A program made the translations under genes and the position numbers. Below are positions 1-12,111 of a stretch of 54,248 bases of DNA, piece after piece. The stretch lies in the NCBI GenBank assembly GCA_003427395.1, contig BFEA01000265.1, forward strand, positions 1,613,548 through 1,667,795, written 5' to 3'. Numbering within the stretch: the stretch's first letter is position 1; every line of letters begins with the position of its first letter. The DNA is from Chara braunii (Eukaryota; Streptophyta; Charophyceae; Charales; Characeae). The notes below the pieces were generated by a model, which was not told where the DNA came from, did not search any database, and saw only the letters and a list, made by a program, of their open reading frames with translations.

Positions 1-23
1 GAGAGAGAGAGAGAGAGAGAGAG

Positions 24-95
<72 letters not shown>
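1..95. repeat. (GA)n microsatellite at window edge
   Basis: Almost pure GA dinucleotide repeat with one GGGG interruption near position 23. It forms the left edge of the window, and a CT tract forms the right edge, which suggests that sequence assembly stopped at simple repeats. Confidence 0.97.
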
Positions 96-98
<3 letters not shown>

Positions 99-383
99 AG
101 GCTACGTGTAGTGAGTGATTAGGATAGGAGTATAGGCAGTCACATCACCGAGGCGGCGAGAAGTCGGGATTTCTTTATCAAGAGACTTCGGTGTAGGTGT
201 GTGTGCTCATTCGGTGTGTTCTAGTTTCGACTTTGCTCATGTATGCTGGCTCTGCTTTGAGTCTTTCACTGCTGGAAAATTCTGTGTTCTCATCGATAGT
301 TCCTTGCACATCTGCCTCACACAAACCTGATAAATACATAAAACCCATAGATCTTCCCCACACATTCAGTGAGTCAGAGAGCC

Positions 384-384
<1 letters not shown>

Positions 385-451
<67 letters not shown>

Positions 452-459
452 CTATCTAT
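385..459. repeat. Compound (CT)n-(ATCT)n microsatellite
   Basis: About 48 bases of CT dinucleotides run directly into about six ATCT tetranucleotides. The open reading frames across it (Ser-Leu runs, then Ile-Tyr-Leu-Ser) are products of the repeat and not genes. Confidence 0.96.
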
Positions 460-1587
460 GTATCTCCTATGTGGATGTGCATGAATGCAGGTGTTGCACT
501 ACCTCACTCACCTTCCTTCCCGGAGGCATGGACAAAATGAGGATGTTTGTCCACTCCTCCGCTCTCCTGACCCCACCCCGCCCAGAAATGTTTCATGTCT
601 GACAAGACAACAGACACTCCAATCCCAGAAAAACAGATAAACACCTTCCCAAACTCTCTTCCTTCTCTATTCCCCACAATCTTTCCTACACGTTCCTCAA
701 CTTATCCAGCAATAGCACACACTGTCCAAAGCATGTCTCATCTGCTAACCACAAGCGTGCCTGTAACACATACGGCACCTGTGTAACCTCCACCCTAAAC
801 TGTCCATGCGCATGACCTTCCAAGTGGTATCCAGTGAGACGACTTCAGCCGGCAGCTGCTAAGACTTAAACCACCAGTACATGGGCACCTGGGCCGTGGG
901 TCTGACTCCTCAAATTCTGGAGGCGAGAAACGAAAACAGGTCTGCCAATCAAATTTATCAACGGCGGGCCCAGCATTTGACGTTTCGGCCTCGTTTTCTT
1001 GTGGCGACAAGTTTCGCACTGCAAGGCTGGGGCCATGTACTGGTGATTTAAGGGGGTTCCTTTGCATACCTCTATAGATTCTCCACACAGCAATCAATGC
1101 ATACAGAAAAGGACACTCACCCATGGATCCCACCAGGCAGATAATCATTGATGGAGAGGCACGATATGTTGAGAACCATGCCACGCAAGGAAGCCAGATC
1201 AACAGAAGCATGGCCATAGCGGATGCGATAGCACTCCCAAGATATGCTGGTCTCAAGTCTGCAGTCGAAGAAATAAAGCAAGCGGTCAGAATGTGACAGA
1301 GTGGCAAATGTGACAGTGGCAAATGTGACAGAGTGGCAAATGTGACAGAGTGGCAAACTTTCATATGAAAAGCACTGAGCAGGCATACAACTTGGCGAAT
1401 CGAGTACACGTAGTTGTGCATAAATTGTACAATGAAGAGTTCACAAGCTGTATAATTGGACATGGCACGGCCTGCAAGCAAACCCAAGGGAAACTTCCTT
1501 TCCTTAAATAAACAGTACCTCCAAGCCTTTTTTCCCAATGCGAATCTCCTCTGTGTGCCGAAACAAAAAAAAGAACATTAGAGGGTT
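460..1587. other. No gene recognised; possible 5' region of the downstream LINE
   Basis: I see no convincing coding signal on either strand. The longest open frame, on the minus strand at 795-1538, has no motif I recognise and crosses a minisatellite. The stretch directly upstream of 1588 could include the 5' untranslated region or a degraded ORF1 of the LINE, but no coiled coil, RNA-binding domain or CCHC knuckle is visible. Confidence 0.5.
1290..1354. repeat. Minisatellite, about 17-bp unit, 4 copies
   Basis: Four tandem copies of a unit close to AAATGTGACAGAGTGGC; the second copy lacks two bases. The array sits about 230 bp upstream of the LINE ORF2 start. Some LINE 5' untranslated regions carry tandem repeats, so it may belong to the element, but this is not shown. 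Confidence 0.9.
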
Positions 1588-3270
1588 ATGAACGATCAGG
1601 CGGTTCAACTGTCTCAAGACGTCGTGCAGCCAACACCAGACCTGCGGATCATCTCATGGAATATCAATGGTCTGGCTACCATCCTTCAGAACCAACAAAA
1701 ATGGGGTAACTTCACAAATGCAATAGGATGGTACGAGAGAAGACCGCCTGACATACTCTGTTTACAGGAAACACATCTGACTGAATCAACGGTACACAAA
1801 CAAGTACAAAAGGAAATACTCAATAGGCTTCGTTGGGTCCACTTAGCTCTATGGGCACCGGCCTCGACGGTCGGATCAGCAGGCACAGTCATTCTCGTAC
1901 GAGCTAATACAGCGGTTGCACAGGACATAGTCATAGAGGCGGAACACTTAGACCATACAGGAGGGAGACGGGCGAGGCTGGACTTCTACTACAAACAAGA
2001 GCACTTCCGCCTTCTCTCGCTTTACTGCCCCAACGCTCGTCAGCACAGAACAGAATTCATAAGCTCCCTTTTACCACAATGTACCACTCCTGCACACCTG
2101 CTGCTGGTGGGTGATTGGAACGCCACGCAGGATCCGGCTATGGACAGGATGTCAGGAGGAACAGTCGGTGGGGACGGCATGGCGTGGGAAGAGTCGGCTC
2201 CCATACACAATATGATGACGGAACAGCAGCTAGTGGATCCCTACCGAACCCTCCAACCCACTAGCAAAGCCTTCACCTATCTCAAGCGCAGCCGCAGCCA
2301 ACATATCTCAGCATCGCGCATTGACTTCTTCCTCATATCGGAAAGTCTAAGGGGTGCAGTGCAGTCAGCAGGTATTGGCGACCTGCCGTACTCGCCAGGA
2401 CTGGATCACAAGTTCATCTATTTGCACCTTGTTCTCGAAGCAACGATCAAGAGAGGTCCCGGTTTCTTTAAAGTCAACAACTCACTCCTTGACACACACA
2501 CAATGAAGCAGCACATCCTGGAGGTTTGCGAAGACTATGGCACACGTGCCCCATCCTTCCCACATCTGGTGGGGAGTCTCTCCAGGGCCACAGCCAAGGC
2601 TTCCCGCATCTTGGCAGCCAGAATATGAGCAAAGGAGAAAGAATTGGAAGCAGTACTGAGATTGTCAGAGAGGAATCTCGTGGCCCAGCCAGGATCAACA
2701 CAGCTGGAGGACGCACTGGACGCGGCTAGACAGAGAATGGCAGAGTGGAAGAGATGGAAAGAGGAGGGCCTACGCCTTCGGGCACGAGTCAAAGAGCTGG
2801 AACAGGGTGAGAAGATGACTAAGTATTTCTTCCAGAAAATAAAATCCAACTCAAGGAATAAACTTATAGATCAGCTGCGCACAGGAGATACAATCACTTC
2901 GGATCCAAGCCGTATGTTATCAGCGGCGGCAGATTTCTACAAAGACCTCTACACCTTCAGGGAGAATCAATTGCCACAAGCAGCAGTCAGAGAGGCCAGA
3001 CAAAAGTTCCTCAACCATCTGGACAGGACGTTATCACAAGAACGGAGTGAAGAGCTAGACAAACCCATATCCCAAGAGGAAGTTAGAGAAGCGCTACACT
3101 CGCTGCAACCGGGCAAGACACCAAGGCGTGACGGTCTCTCCAAGGAATTCTGGCGAACTTTCTGGCCAATCTTCCAGCAGGAGTACATGGCTTTCCTCAG
3201 TAAAGCAGAGACAGAAGAAGGTTTAGGAAAATACATAAGTACGGGGGTGCTCACCTTGCTCTACGAAAAA
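1588..3270 (+). pseudogene. LINE L ORF2, N-terminal half: APE endonuclease and start of RT
   Basis: Codes for the endonuclease that nicks target DNA to prime reverse transcription. APE-family motifs are visible: an N-terminal SWNINGL, then LCLQETHL with the metal-binding Glu, GDWNATQDP with the Asp-x-Asn pair, SRIDFFL, and a terminal DHKF with the catalytic His. After residue 346 an in-frame TGA (2626-2628) interrupts the frame; the same frame then continues with a Glu/Lys-rich linker and reaches RT block PGKTPRRDGLSKEFW. At the A-run 3266-3271 the frame is lost: one fewer A would join this part to the downstream RT frame. The TGA would be an Arg CGA before a C-to-T change. The start at 1588 is the first Met before the endonuclease. 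Confidence 0.88.
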
Positions 3271-6094
3271 AGGCGATCCGGCAGACATCAAGAACTACAG
3301 GCCGATCACGCTACTGACGGTCGTGTATAAAGTTCTAGCCAAACTCTTGGCCAATCGCCTCAGCAAGCTCACAAACCCGTGTTTCCAAATTGACCAAACC
3401 GGTTTCATCCCAGGAAGATTCATCGTGGACAACGTTATGACGCTGGCGGAGTCAACACGATACATTAAAGACAAGAGATTGAACGCGGCCATCCTATTCT
3501 TCGACTTCGAAAAGGCCTACGACCAAGTCAACTGGAACTTTCAACAACAATGCATGGAACCAATGGGGGTAGGACCTGTCTCTCGAAACTGGATCAGAGT
3601 GTTGTATAACAACGCCCACAGTCAGGTACAAGTAAACGGCTTTCTTTCAACCCCTTTCAAGATGTCACGTTCGGTTCGCCAGGGAGACCCACTCACAGCA
3701 CCGCTGTTTCTCTTCACAATGGAAGCTATAGCCTCTTTCTTGCGTAAGGACCCATCCATCGATAGATTGATAGCAGAACCGACTCCTCCCACGCACGCGG
3801 TAACGCTGCCGTCCACACTGCTCTTCGCTGATGACCTCACAACTATTATCGCAGCCTCAGAAGCATCATTTCAGGGACTCATTAGAGTCATGCAAGCGTT
3901 CCAGCTAGCCTCTGAAATGAAAGTGAACTGGCACAAGACCACTGGTTGGTGGTTGGCGGATTGCCCGCAACCCCCACAAACAGCCTCCCCCGATGGTTTT
4001 GAGTGGCAAAACCCAAAAACGCCCCTGCGTTTCATGGGGATCAAGCTCACACACGCAGGCCCCGATCAGGTTATGGCACCCGAGATTCTGACGAAGATGC
4101 ATCTTAAAATGGACACATGGACCAGTACTTATACGTCGGTCTTCGGAAGGGCACTAGTACTCAATGCGTCCATCTTCTCTATGTTATGGTATGCAGCCAC
4201 CATCTGGACACCAGAGGCTAACATGGTCACATCTCTCAAACGGAGATCGACGGCATATCTATGGACGGGAAACCCTACGGCACAGCGCTTCATACCTAAG
4301 GTGGCCTGGGTGCACCTCATCCAACCAAAGAGTAAAGGCGGATTGGGAATCCTCGACCCGGCCACCCAAATCAAGGCACTTCAGACGAAGTGGGTTGTCA
4401 AACTGTTGCTGCAGCAGCGTCCGCCCTGGAGCACACTGGCCTTGCACAGGATCAGACAACCGCCCAAAGCCACCACACCGCCGAATATGCAAGGAGCCTT
4501 CTGGCTGATGTCCAAGTCCTGGTCGGCCCGCTCCAATCCTCCACGGATGGAAGAACAACAGCAAGAGCCACTGCAGACCCGGTCGGAATATTGGATGTAC
4601 CTCATAAAAATCTGGCGAGAGATCTTTCCGGCCAAGGTTCGCAGCCCAGTCAACAGGGAGGAAGTTCTACGACAACCACTTTTCTGCAATCACTGGCTGA
4701 AAGACCCCTTCGATAAACCATGGACCCTGACAACACAGGATGCTCGCTGGGTATCGTGGCTAGAACGAGGTGTTTGGCAACTCAAACACATCTGGAACCA
4801 CCAAAGCAATCGCTGGAAGACAGCCGCAGAGCTCAGAGATTCCCTCAAGGGATGTCATAACCTAGAAACTAACCTGCAGGCGATGGTACAATCCATACCG
4901 CAGGACTGGAAGACGTTTCTACAAGCTCCCCCAGCCTGGGTAGCAGGAGAGTGGGCCACGTGGGAATCAGAACACACCCCCTCGGAGGCATTGGTCTATG
5001 TCAAGGCGACAGGACCAGAGGGAGACTGGGGATTATGGTCCATACACGACATCGAACAACCGAGGTCCAACCTGAGCAGGGTCTCGAAATCATTCCGGGC
5101 CCAAGTCACAGCTAGAACCGGCCTCCTCAGGAAAATCAGAGTGATCAAGGATGACGATTACAGAGCTTATCAACCCGGAATACCCTTGCAGGATCTGGAG
5201 TTTGACCCAGTGGATTGGGCATGGAAGACAAGATCCACACCGTTGGGGACACAGAAGCGCACCAACATCCTGGACTATTCCACCAGCTTTGGCTACAAAC
5301 TCAGACGCAGATCGGTGAACACGGATATCGTCCTAGTCCAACGCTGGGAGAAGCACACCTCGGGCTGCCTGGGCAACATCGAAAAGTTCAATTGGCAGAT
5401 ACCTCTCGCCATTAGAAATACCTGCATAAGAAGTATGCAATGGCTCATCTACTATCATGCTCTGCCAGTTAACACATGGCTCAGCAGGAGAAGGGCAGAA
5501 ATCGCTAGAAGGGACTTTGACGACAGTTGCGCGGTCTGCGAGGAAGGAACACTAGAAGATATGCAGCACTGCCTGCTAAACTGTCCAAATGCACAACGGA
5601 TCTGGAACAAAACACGGGAGTTCTGGCTGGCAGCGGTCGGAGCTCTATTACCAGACAACCGGCTCACACTCTTAACGGGCATGGAACAACCAAGTCACAA
5701 TGAGCCCTGGCAGCAGACCCTCTTCCGTAAACTTCGCCCTCTTACTCTGTGGATCATATGGAAGACACGACGCAAACAGACGATAGATGGCCAAAAAACA
5801 TCGACCCAGGAGGCGTGGGAGCATGTTTTACAACTTTTACGGCAGGAATATCAAGCGGATTGGAACCGGGCAGTCAAGAATATCAAAGAAGATCCACCAA
5901 GAAAGCAGGCAATCATAGAGAAATTTATCAAAAATAGGCTTGGAACGGGTAAACTCGGCACCGTGGAAGGAGGCCCTCCAAGACTGGTTTGGAAGAGAAG
6001 AGAAGATTGTCCACAGAGAGACACAGCAACAGATCTCGCTTCGCTGGAATCAGCAAGATCACAGAGTAGTAGGGTAGACATACACGAGGCGTAA
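3271..6094 (+). pseudogene. LINE L ORF2, C-terminal part: reverse transcriptase and zinc finger
   Basis: Carries the core of a LINE reverse transcriptase: QTGFIPGR, FDFEKAYDQVNW with the first catalytic Asp, VRQGDPL, and the catalytic FADD box. A long connection and thumb region follows, then a Cys/His zinc-finger region of the zf-RVT type (CAVCEEGTLEDMQHCLLNC). The frame is open from about 3269 to the stop at 6094, over 900 residues, which is normal for this half of ORF2. All catalytic residues I can check are intact. Taken with the upstream part, only one base in an A-run and one TGA keep ORF2 from being whole. Confidence 0.9.
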
Positions 6095-6540
6095 TGGCCC
6101 CAGAGAGGAATCATGGCTTGTGTCAATAGTCAGGCGGTTAAAGATAAAGACGCATTAGGGTTTAGGGGTTAAGGAAAGAGATAAATCAGGAAAACAGTAG
6201 GGGTACAAGAGAGAGGGGTGAGGAAAGGGGAGGACTTGAAAAACTCTGAAGAGTCGGCCTCCTTTCACCTCCCGCAGTTCTTCCGCTATTCTTGTCCTTA
6301 TCACTTATCTGGCAGGTCCGTACAGTGGGGCTGAGAGGGAAGGCGGAAGTAAGGCAAGCTGACAGTCAATCCTCCAGGTTGCTGGAACAATCAATGCTGA
6401 TCAGGGTTCCTTCGCCCAGACGGAAGAAAGTGTTGAGTGAGTTTAATGATGTAATACTCTGTCCTGACTTGCCGGTGGAATAGGAACCGGACTGCTGCTC
6501 CCCAGAATGGAACGGAGCCAGGGCCATAAGGACCTGATTT

Positions 6541-6585
6541 CAACAAAAAAAAAAGAAAAAAGAAAAAAAAAGAAAAAAAAAAGAA
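6541..6585 (+). repeat. A-rich tail, probable 3' end of LINE L
   Basis: A run of A interrupted by single G residues, about 450 bp after the ORF2 stop. LINEs end in poly(A) or A-rich tails, and the position and strand fit. The 6095-6540 stretch is then the 3' untranslated region. Confidence 0.7.
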
Positions 6586-7529
6586 CCACTGCGAGAACGT
6601 TTCTTTTTTCTTTGGATGCCACCGCCAGCCATTCTGGTCTGATAACACTGTTCATCCAAAGTGCACAGATGTACACATTCTAGTTAGAAAGCCTTTCCCA
6701 TGAAAGGTACTGGTGGTTTGAAGAACGCAGAGTGGATACTTTGGGCCTCGCTCCATCTCTCACCACATGCAACAAAGACAAAAGTTATGGCAGTATGTGC
6801 TCTAGCAGAAGATTCGTTCTCATTTCGCACGTTTGGTGAGTGGCGGAGCCTTGAGACCTGAGGATCCCGTGCCTGCTTCTTGTAACCCTTGGGACCTTTT
6901 GTTTTGGGGCTAGTTGATTTATGTAGGTCTTTGAGGCATTTAAGCCATGAGCAGAAATGTGTTTCTCTTTAAGCCAACAAACATACACCTTAGATATGCT
7001 AATCAGAAACCACACAGCTTCACATTAGGCAACACCCTTCTAGACCCCCACCTCCATGCAATCTCCTGGTCAAGCTCCCAGCCAGTCCCAGCAGTAAAAA
7101 TTTAAAAAACAAATAAAAATTAAAAACTTCAAAACAGCCTGGGGAAGAAGGAATGTCGTGCACAGCTGCAAATGAAACAAATCTTTTTAGAGTTTCTCTC
7201 GATTTCTGTGCGCCGTCCTAGCACAGGGTATAATCTTTCCGTATATCATTCCAATTTTAACAGATGTCCCAAAGGACAATCAAACAACATGTGGCTGAGG
7301 GTCAGTCCGAAGTTCCTCAAAAAATTGTTACTAAAAATCAACTTAGATAATTAAGTTATATGGCATACCCCTTTAAGGCCTTCTAAATCCCTTTAGAGTC
7401 TAGACCCATTTAAAGTTTTAAACCCTTTCCAGACCCCTAAGGTGAGACATAACAAAACTCAAAGATAAGGACGGATCTGGGAATAACATCATGGTGGGCA
7501 CAGAATTGCACCACCATGAGTTTTGGGCA

Positions 7530-7551
7530 GGGGGGGGAGGGGGGGGGAGGG
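7530..7551 (+). repeat. G-run (G8-A-G9-A-G3), potential G-quadruplex
   Basis: Twenty-two bases of G broken by only two A residues. Four or more G-tracts of at least three bases fit a quadruplex-forming pattern on the plus strand. No gene next to it suggests a role. Confidence 0.85.
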
Positions 7552-8270
7552 TGAGTGACGCAGGCAGGTGGGTTCAGGCTGGGGACCCTGTTTGGATTGA
7601 TTCTATTCATTCTTTGCTTCTCCTTCTTCATCCTCTTCTTTTCTATCTTCTCCCTTGTCTCACTTTTCCCTTTTTCCTCATGGTGACCCTTGTCCTTAGC
7701 TCAAATTGGCGTTTTGCATAGGACTAAATTAGTCAATTTGGAACATTGCATGTGGTACAATGTAGCCACATGCGCAGCCTGGGCTTGGGCAATGTAGCAA
7801 AAGTTTGACTGCACTTTTCACCAATGATTTGACACTTCTTGGTTATCAGGCTGATCTAACAGTTCCTCTCCTCTTCCATCACTCAACATACAAACCAGTA
7901 ACAAGCGATGCCCGCATCTTAGTGCATACTCACCCTGGGACTTTTTGACTCAGCTCTGGACGTGATTGTTGTCAGATACATCCAGGTCTAGCCGTAATTG
8001 CAGTCAGATACATTTAGGAAAGTGCTAGTGCGAGAATGGCCTTCTTATGATCTTACACTTTTTTCTTCCTTTCTTTGACATATCTTGGACTTTGTGTGTG
8101 CTATCCCTGCACAGGGGCGATATAGCTTGAATACCAACGGTTGTCTCCAAAGACCTAACATCTTGCTCAGACAAGCTCAATTTCCAGGAAGCTCAGCTGC
8201 AACGAGAATGTGATGTCACATGGTATGATTCTCAGTGACTTTTGCAGACATTCTGTGTATGGATCCCGTC

Positions 8271-8311
8271 TCCCCCCTCCTCCCTCCCCCCTCCCCCCAA
8301 CCCTCCCCCAA
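8271..8311. repeat. C-rich tract, potential G-quadruplex on minus strand
   Basis: Repeated runs of five or six C separated by one or two T or A bases. On the minus strand this gives at least four G-tracts. Confidence 0.8.
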
Positions 8312-9621
8312 GATCATTCCACAGAGCACACATCTCCCAAACTAGGTCAGGCCAAATACAACTTGCTACCACGTTACCACCTTTTCTTTATCCACTTCTT
8401 TTGTTCCCATCTCCTTCCCCCCATCAACACACGTAATCACACGCACTCACACACACATTTCAGGTTGACTGGAGAAAAGCAGGTGACTTACAGAAACCGT
8501 TGACATCATGATTTCCCAAGGGCTCTCTCCAGATGATCACAGCAACAGCGACAACTGAGAGAATGCAGGTGACTACACAGACACACATCATGAGATTCTG
8601 CATCCAAAAGCAAAGGAGAAACACAGGCCACACTCCATCAGCAACGGAGATATCCACAAGAAATGCACTGCAACACAAAGGTTGTAAATCTTAGTAAGCA
8701 TTTAGTGAAGACAAATCCTGAACAAGCCACACATGTATTTTTTGAAGGTGCTATGTACCCGATTAACTTCAATCCACAACGAATTCACACGTTCCCATAC
8801 ACACATGCAATTGCAGAGTAGGCTCGAAGGAGGCAAATTCACACAGAACCGGAGAGAGATATGCACAGCAGAAGCTTGAAATACACAGAGAATTGAAAAA
8901 CGAATTTCAATTCTGTAATCCCCCGTCCTCCTCCAATCAATCCAGAGTACTACAACAACCCCGAACAACCAAAAATGTGTGCAGGAGTCTTCTTCTTCCT
9001 CCTCACCACCTCATACCTCTGGCAATGGCTGCCGTAGCAGCAGTAACCCCACAGATGTCACAACATGCCAATCTGAACCAACAACTCCAATGATAGTAGC
9101 ACCAGCTCAGCACCCGCACGGAAGTGCAGCTCTGGAGGTCCTGATGAAGAAGGAGACAACCGATCCAGCACTTCGAAGAAGATGAAGATGAAGTTCCTTG
9201 TGAGAAGGAACAGCAGATATGGCTCTGCCAAGTGGAGGATGGCAGCACCCAAACCCAACAACAAAATCCTGTGGAAGCTCTCGGGCAGAGCTGCTAAATA
9301 GCAGCAGTGCGATCTTCAATCTCGTTTCCCAGCCCCAGCTATGGCTGGGCTTCGAGGAAGAAGATGCCCTCGCCCAAAATAGCACAGCAGCGCTCCAGCA
9401 ACGAACGGGCAGAGTTTCCCCAGCAAAAACGAGATGCAAAAGACCTGAAAACAATTTCCTGCCCCCTACTTCTACTCCCGGCCTAGACCTACAAGAGCAA
9501 CCTACGACTCTCCTGTACCTACCCAGGAAATGGGAAAAGGAGACACAGACCTACAACAGGGCACAAGATAAAGGCCTAATGGCCTAAGACTACCAAACAG
9601 AGATCACTAGCGGCAGACTCA

Positions 9622-9765
9622 GGGATCAAGTCCCAGAGGACGCAACACTCACAAACAAAACACACACAAGCTACAAGTCATGGGATCAAGTCCCGCAAGG
9701 CTCAAAACAAGCAAACAGCAGGAAAACAGGCAACACAGCAGACAAAGGTTGTGGGATCAAGTCCC
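9622..9765. repeat. Three dispersed copies of GGGATCAAGTCCC
   Basis: The identical 13-mer occurs at 9622-9634, 9682-9694 and 9753-9765, with 60 and 71 bases between starts. Its ends (GGGA and TCCC) are complementary and could form a tiny hairpin. The DNA between copies is not clearly repeated. Confidence 0.8.
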
Positions 9766-10022
9766 GACAACGACAACAGGGACAAAATTAGTGTACAGCC
9801 CGCTTGTAGCACTGCAATTCATTGCAGAGGAGTTCCCTTCCGTATGTGGTCATGTAGGAGCTGACTGGCATACCCCACCAATCACAAACCGTCATGCCAG
9901 CACCCACATAGAAAAGTACCAAGCAAAACATAATCTAGACCATAAGCCGCACAATTGAAACAAAGCCCTAAGGCTTTTCGGCCGCGGGGGTTGCCGAAGT
10001 TCAATTTTTCTTAGGTCCGTCT

Positions 10023-10603
10023 TGTGAAACGGTTTTCACCTTTCTGCAGTCACAGATGCAGGCCCTAGAGTTCGATCCTCAGACCTCACTTTGCCCATGT
10101 ACAGTATCGAGTCGACCCCCGAGTGTTTGAACCTGTGTGTTACGGACTCCGCCAGGGCTCGATCCCTGGTCTATCTTTTTGCTGTTTCGGCTGCATCCCG
10201 TTTTCGGCCTGGCACCCTTTTCCAAACCCCTCCTTTGGTACCATAGGATTTTGGACAACTGGCGCCATGCTGCAATTCGGGCGCCACTTTCAAATACCAC
10301 ATTTTCAGTTCTGCCCTCGGGGCCTTTGCAGAAATGCCCCTGGTACCGTACGTGTCACCGGTACTTATACCGGCTCCCCGTACGGTACAGGGACCGGTCT
10401 CGTACCAGTTTTCTGCTGCTGTACTCGTACTCAGTGTGACTTGCTGTTTCGGCATTCGGAATCGAAGACTTCGACTTTGTGCCTTGGCACTGTGTCTGCG
10501 TCCGACCCTCAGTCGTATCGAGTGAGGGAGTGTGTGTGTGCTCTCACTCTCTCCCTCTCTCTCTCCTCTCCCTCGGCTCTCCCTCAGCCTCACGCCCGTC
10601 ACA
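10023..10603 (+). mobile_element. LTR of element E (5' LTR)
   Basis: The stretch ends TCACA, one base before an initiator-Met-type primer binding site, and a matching TGTGA start lies at 10023, giving 5-bp inverted ends of the usual TG...CA kind and a length of 581 bp. The right border is well supported by the adjacent PBS; the left border rests only on the inverted ends. It is rich in CT and in GTACCGG-like palindromic pieces. No second copy of this LTR is in the window, so it may be a truncated element or continue outside. Confidence 0.62.
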
Positions 10604-10604
10604 C

Positions 10605-10616
10605 TGGTATCGGAGC
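10605..10616 (+). promoter_or_regulatory. Primer binding site, element E
   Basis: TGGTATCGGAGC, one base after the LTR end TCACA. It matches the plant initiator-Met primer site TGGTATCAGAGC except at the eighth base. The same variant is found in elements A, B and F. Confidence 0.82.
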
Positions 10617-10649
10617 GGTTCGAACCCGCCCGACCCACCCTGCTTCGTC

Positions 10650-10880
10650 GCCATCACCTGGCCATCATCAGCATCATCGTCGTGATCGTCGTCGTAGTGC
10701 CACGTCATCGTCGTGATCGTCGCCGTCGTGCCACATCATCACCGTCATCGTCGCGATCGTCGTCGTCGTGCCACGTCATCATCGTCACCATCGCGATCTT
10801 CGTCATCGTCCCACGCCACCATCGCCGTGCCCGTCGTCCTCGTCGCCACGTCGTGCCATCCTCGTCATCGTCGTTGCTAC
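10650..10880 (+). repeat. Degenerate CGTCAT-type minisatellite in the element E leader
   Basis: Irregular tandem array of roughly 30-40-bp units built from CATCGTC, GATCGTCGTC and GTGCCACG words. It lies just after the PBS and would be transcribed as element leader. Long Arg/Ser/Val-rich open frames over it follow from the repeat. Confidence 0.8.
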
Positions 10881-11155
10881 CCCGCGCAGATAAGTAATCG
10901 ACGACAATTTTCTTTTTTTTATTTTTCTATTCTTTTCTTCTTCTTCGATTCTTCTTCGATTCTTCTACTCCTTTTCATCTTGGTCTTCTTCTTTTCATCA
11001 TCATCTTCTTCTTCCTCCTCTTCTTCCTTTTTTTTTTTTATCTTCTTCTTATCTTCTTCTTCTTCTTCGCGACTCCGATCCCGCTCCCGCGCAACCTCCC
11101 CTCCCCGACTCTCGATCTTTTCCCCCGACACCCAACTTCCCCCCCGTGCGACCCG

Positions 11156-11226
<71 letters not shown>

Positions 11227-11801
11227 NNNNNNNNNNNNNNNNNNNNNNNNNNNNNNNNNNNNNNNNNNNNNNNNNNNNNNNNNNNNNNNNNNNNNNNNNN
11301 NNNNNNNNNNNNNNNNNNNNNNNNNNNNNNNNNNNNNNNNNNNNNNNNNNNNNNNNNNNNNNNNNNNNNNNNNNNNNNNNNNNNNNNNNNNNNNNNNNNN
11401 NNNNNNNNNNNNNNNNNNNNNNNNNNNNNNNNNNNNNNNNNNNNNNNNNNNNNNNNNNNNNNNNNNNNNNNNNNNNNNNNNNNNNNNNNNNNNNNNNNNN
11501 NNNNNNNNNNNNNNNNNNNNNNNNNNNNNNNNNNNNNNNNNNNNNNNNNNNNNNNNNNNNNNNNNNNNNNNNNNNNNNNNNNNNNNNNNNNNNNNNNNNN
11601 NNNNNNNNNNNNNNNNNNNNNNNNNNNNNNNNNNNNNNNNNNNNNNNNNNNNNNNNNNNNNNNNNNNNNNNNNNNNNNNNNNNNNNNNNNNNNNNNNNNN
11701 NNNNNNNNNNNNNNNNNNNNNNNNNNNNNNNNNNNNNNNNNNNNNNNNNNNNNNNNNNNNNNNNNNNNNNNNNNNNNNNNNNNNNNNNNNNNNNNNNNNN
11801 N
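11156..11801. other. Poly-C run of 71 bases followed by an assembly gap
   Basis: Uninterrupted C from 11156 to 11226, then 575 N to 11801. Open frames predicted across it (poly-Pro or poly-Gly plus unknown residues) are not real. The run may be genuine or an assembly artefact; its true length is unknown. Confidence 0.98.
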
Positions 11802-12075
11802 CCCAACCATCACCAATCAATCATAGATAGGATCACTTCGACCTCGCTTTACTTAATTAGCCAGTTATTCCTTATTGATGATGATGATTATTATTATTAT
11901 TATTTTTCAAAATCATTTGAAATTCTTGTAAATTTGCAAATACTTCATTTCTCAACATTTCTTTTTCACTTTCTTTTTTTTTTCCGAATTTTTTTAACAT
12001 GCGTTGAATTATTCATTCTTTCTCGGCATTTCTTCTTCGAAATTCAAAAAGATATATATATATAATAAAAATTAA

Positions 12076-12111
<36 letters not shown>

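Larger units (their letters stand above)
1588..6585 (+). mobile_element. Non-LTR retrotransposon (LINE L, plant L1-like), nearly full ORF2
   Basis: The element encodes, in order, an APE-type endonuclease, a reverse transcriptase and a C-terminal zinc-finger region, and ends in an A-rich tail near 6541-6585. This is the ORF2 layout of plant L1-like LINEs, which move by target-primed reverse transcription. The 5' limit is unknown; I start it at the first Met of ORF2. ORF1 is not recognisable. Only two lesions break ORF2, one TGA and one single-base frameshift, so the copy is fairly young compared with the gypsy elements around it. No target-site duplication could be set by eye. It is not closely similar to LINE D at 27.5-30.6 kb, though both have the same domain order. 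Confidence 0.88.
6586..10022. other. Anonymous DNA, no gene recognised
   Basis: About 3.4 kb without a convincing coding frame, RNA gene or retroelement motif. Short open frames near 8.9-9.6 kb are Ser/Gln/Pro-rich, show no domain and overlap on both strands. The stretch holds a G-run at 7530, a C-rich tract at 8271 and three copies of a 13-bp motif at 9622-9765. It may contain host intergenic DNA or unrecognised repeat relics. Confidence 0.6.

Noticed and set aside
795-1538. 247-codon minus-strand open frame, considered as a host gene or LINE ORF1
   Set aside because: No motif, wrong strand for the LINE, and it crosses a minisatellite.
8893-9587. Ser/Gln-rich open frames, considered as a host exon
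   Set aside because: No recognised domain, competing frames on both strands, no clear splice context.
10713-12065. Long open frames across the poly-C run and gap, both strands
   Set aside because: They consist of Pro or Gly runs and undetermined residues; artefacts of poly-C and N.
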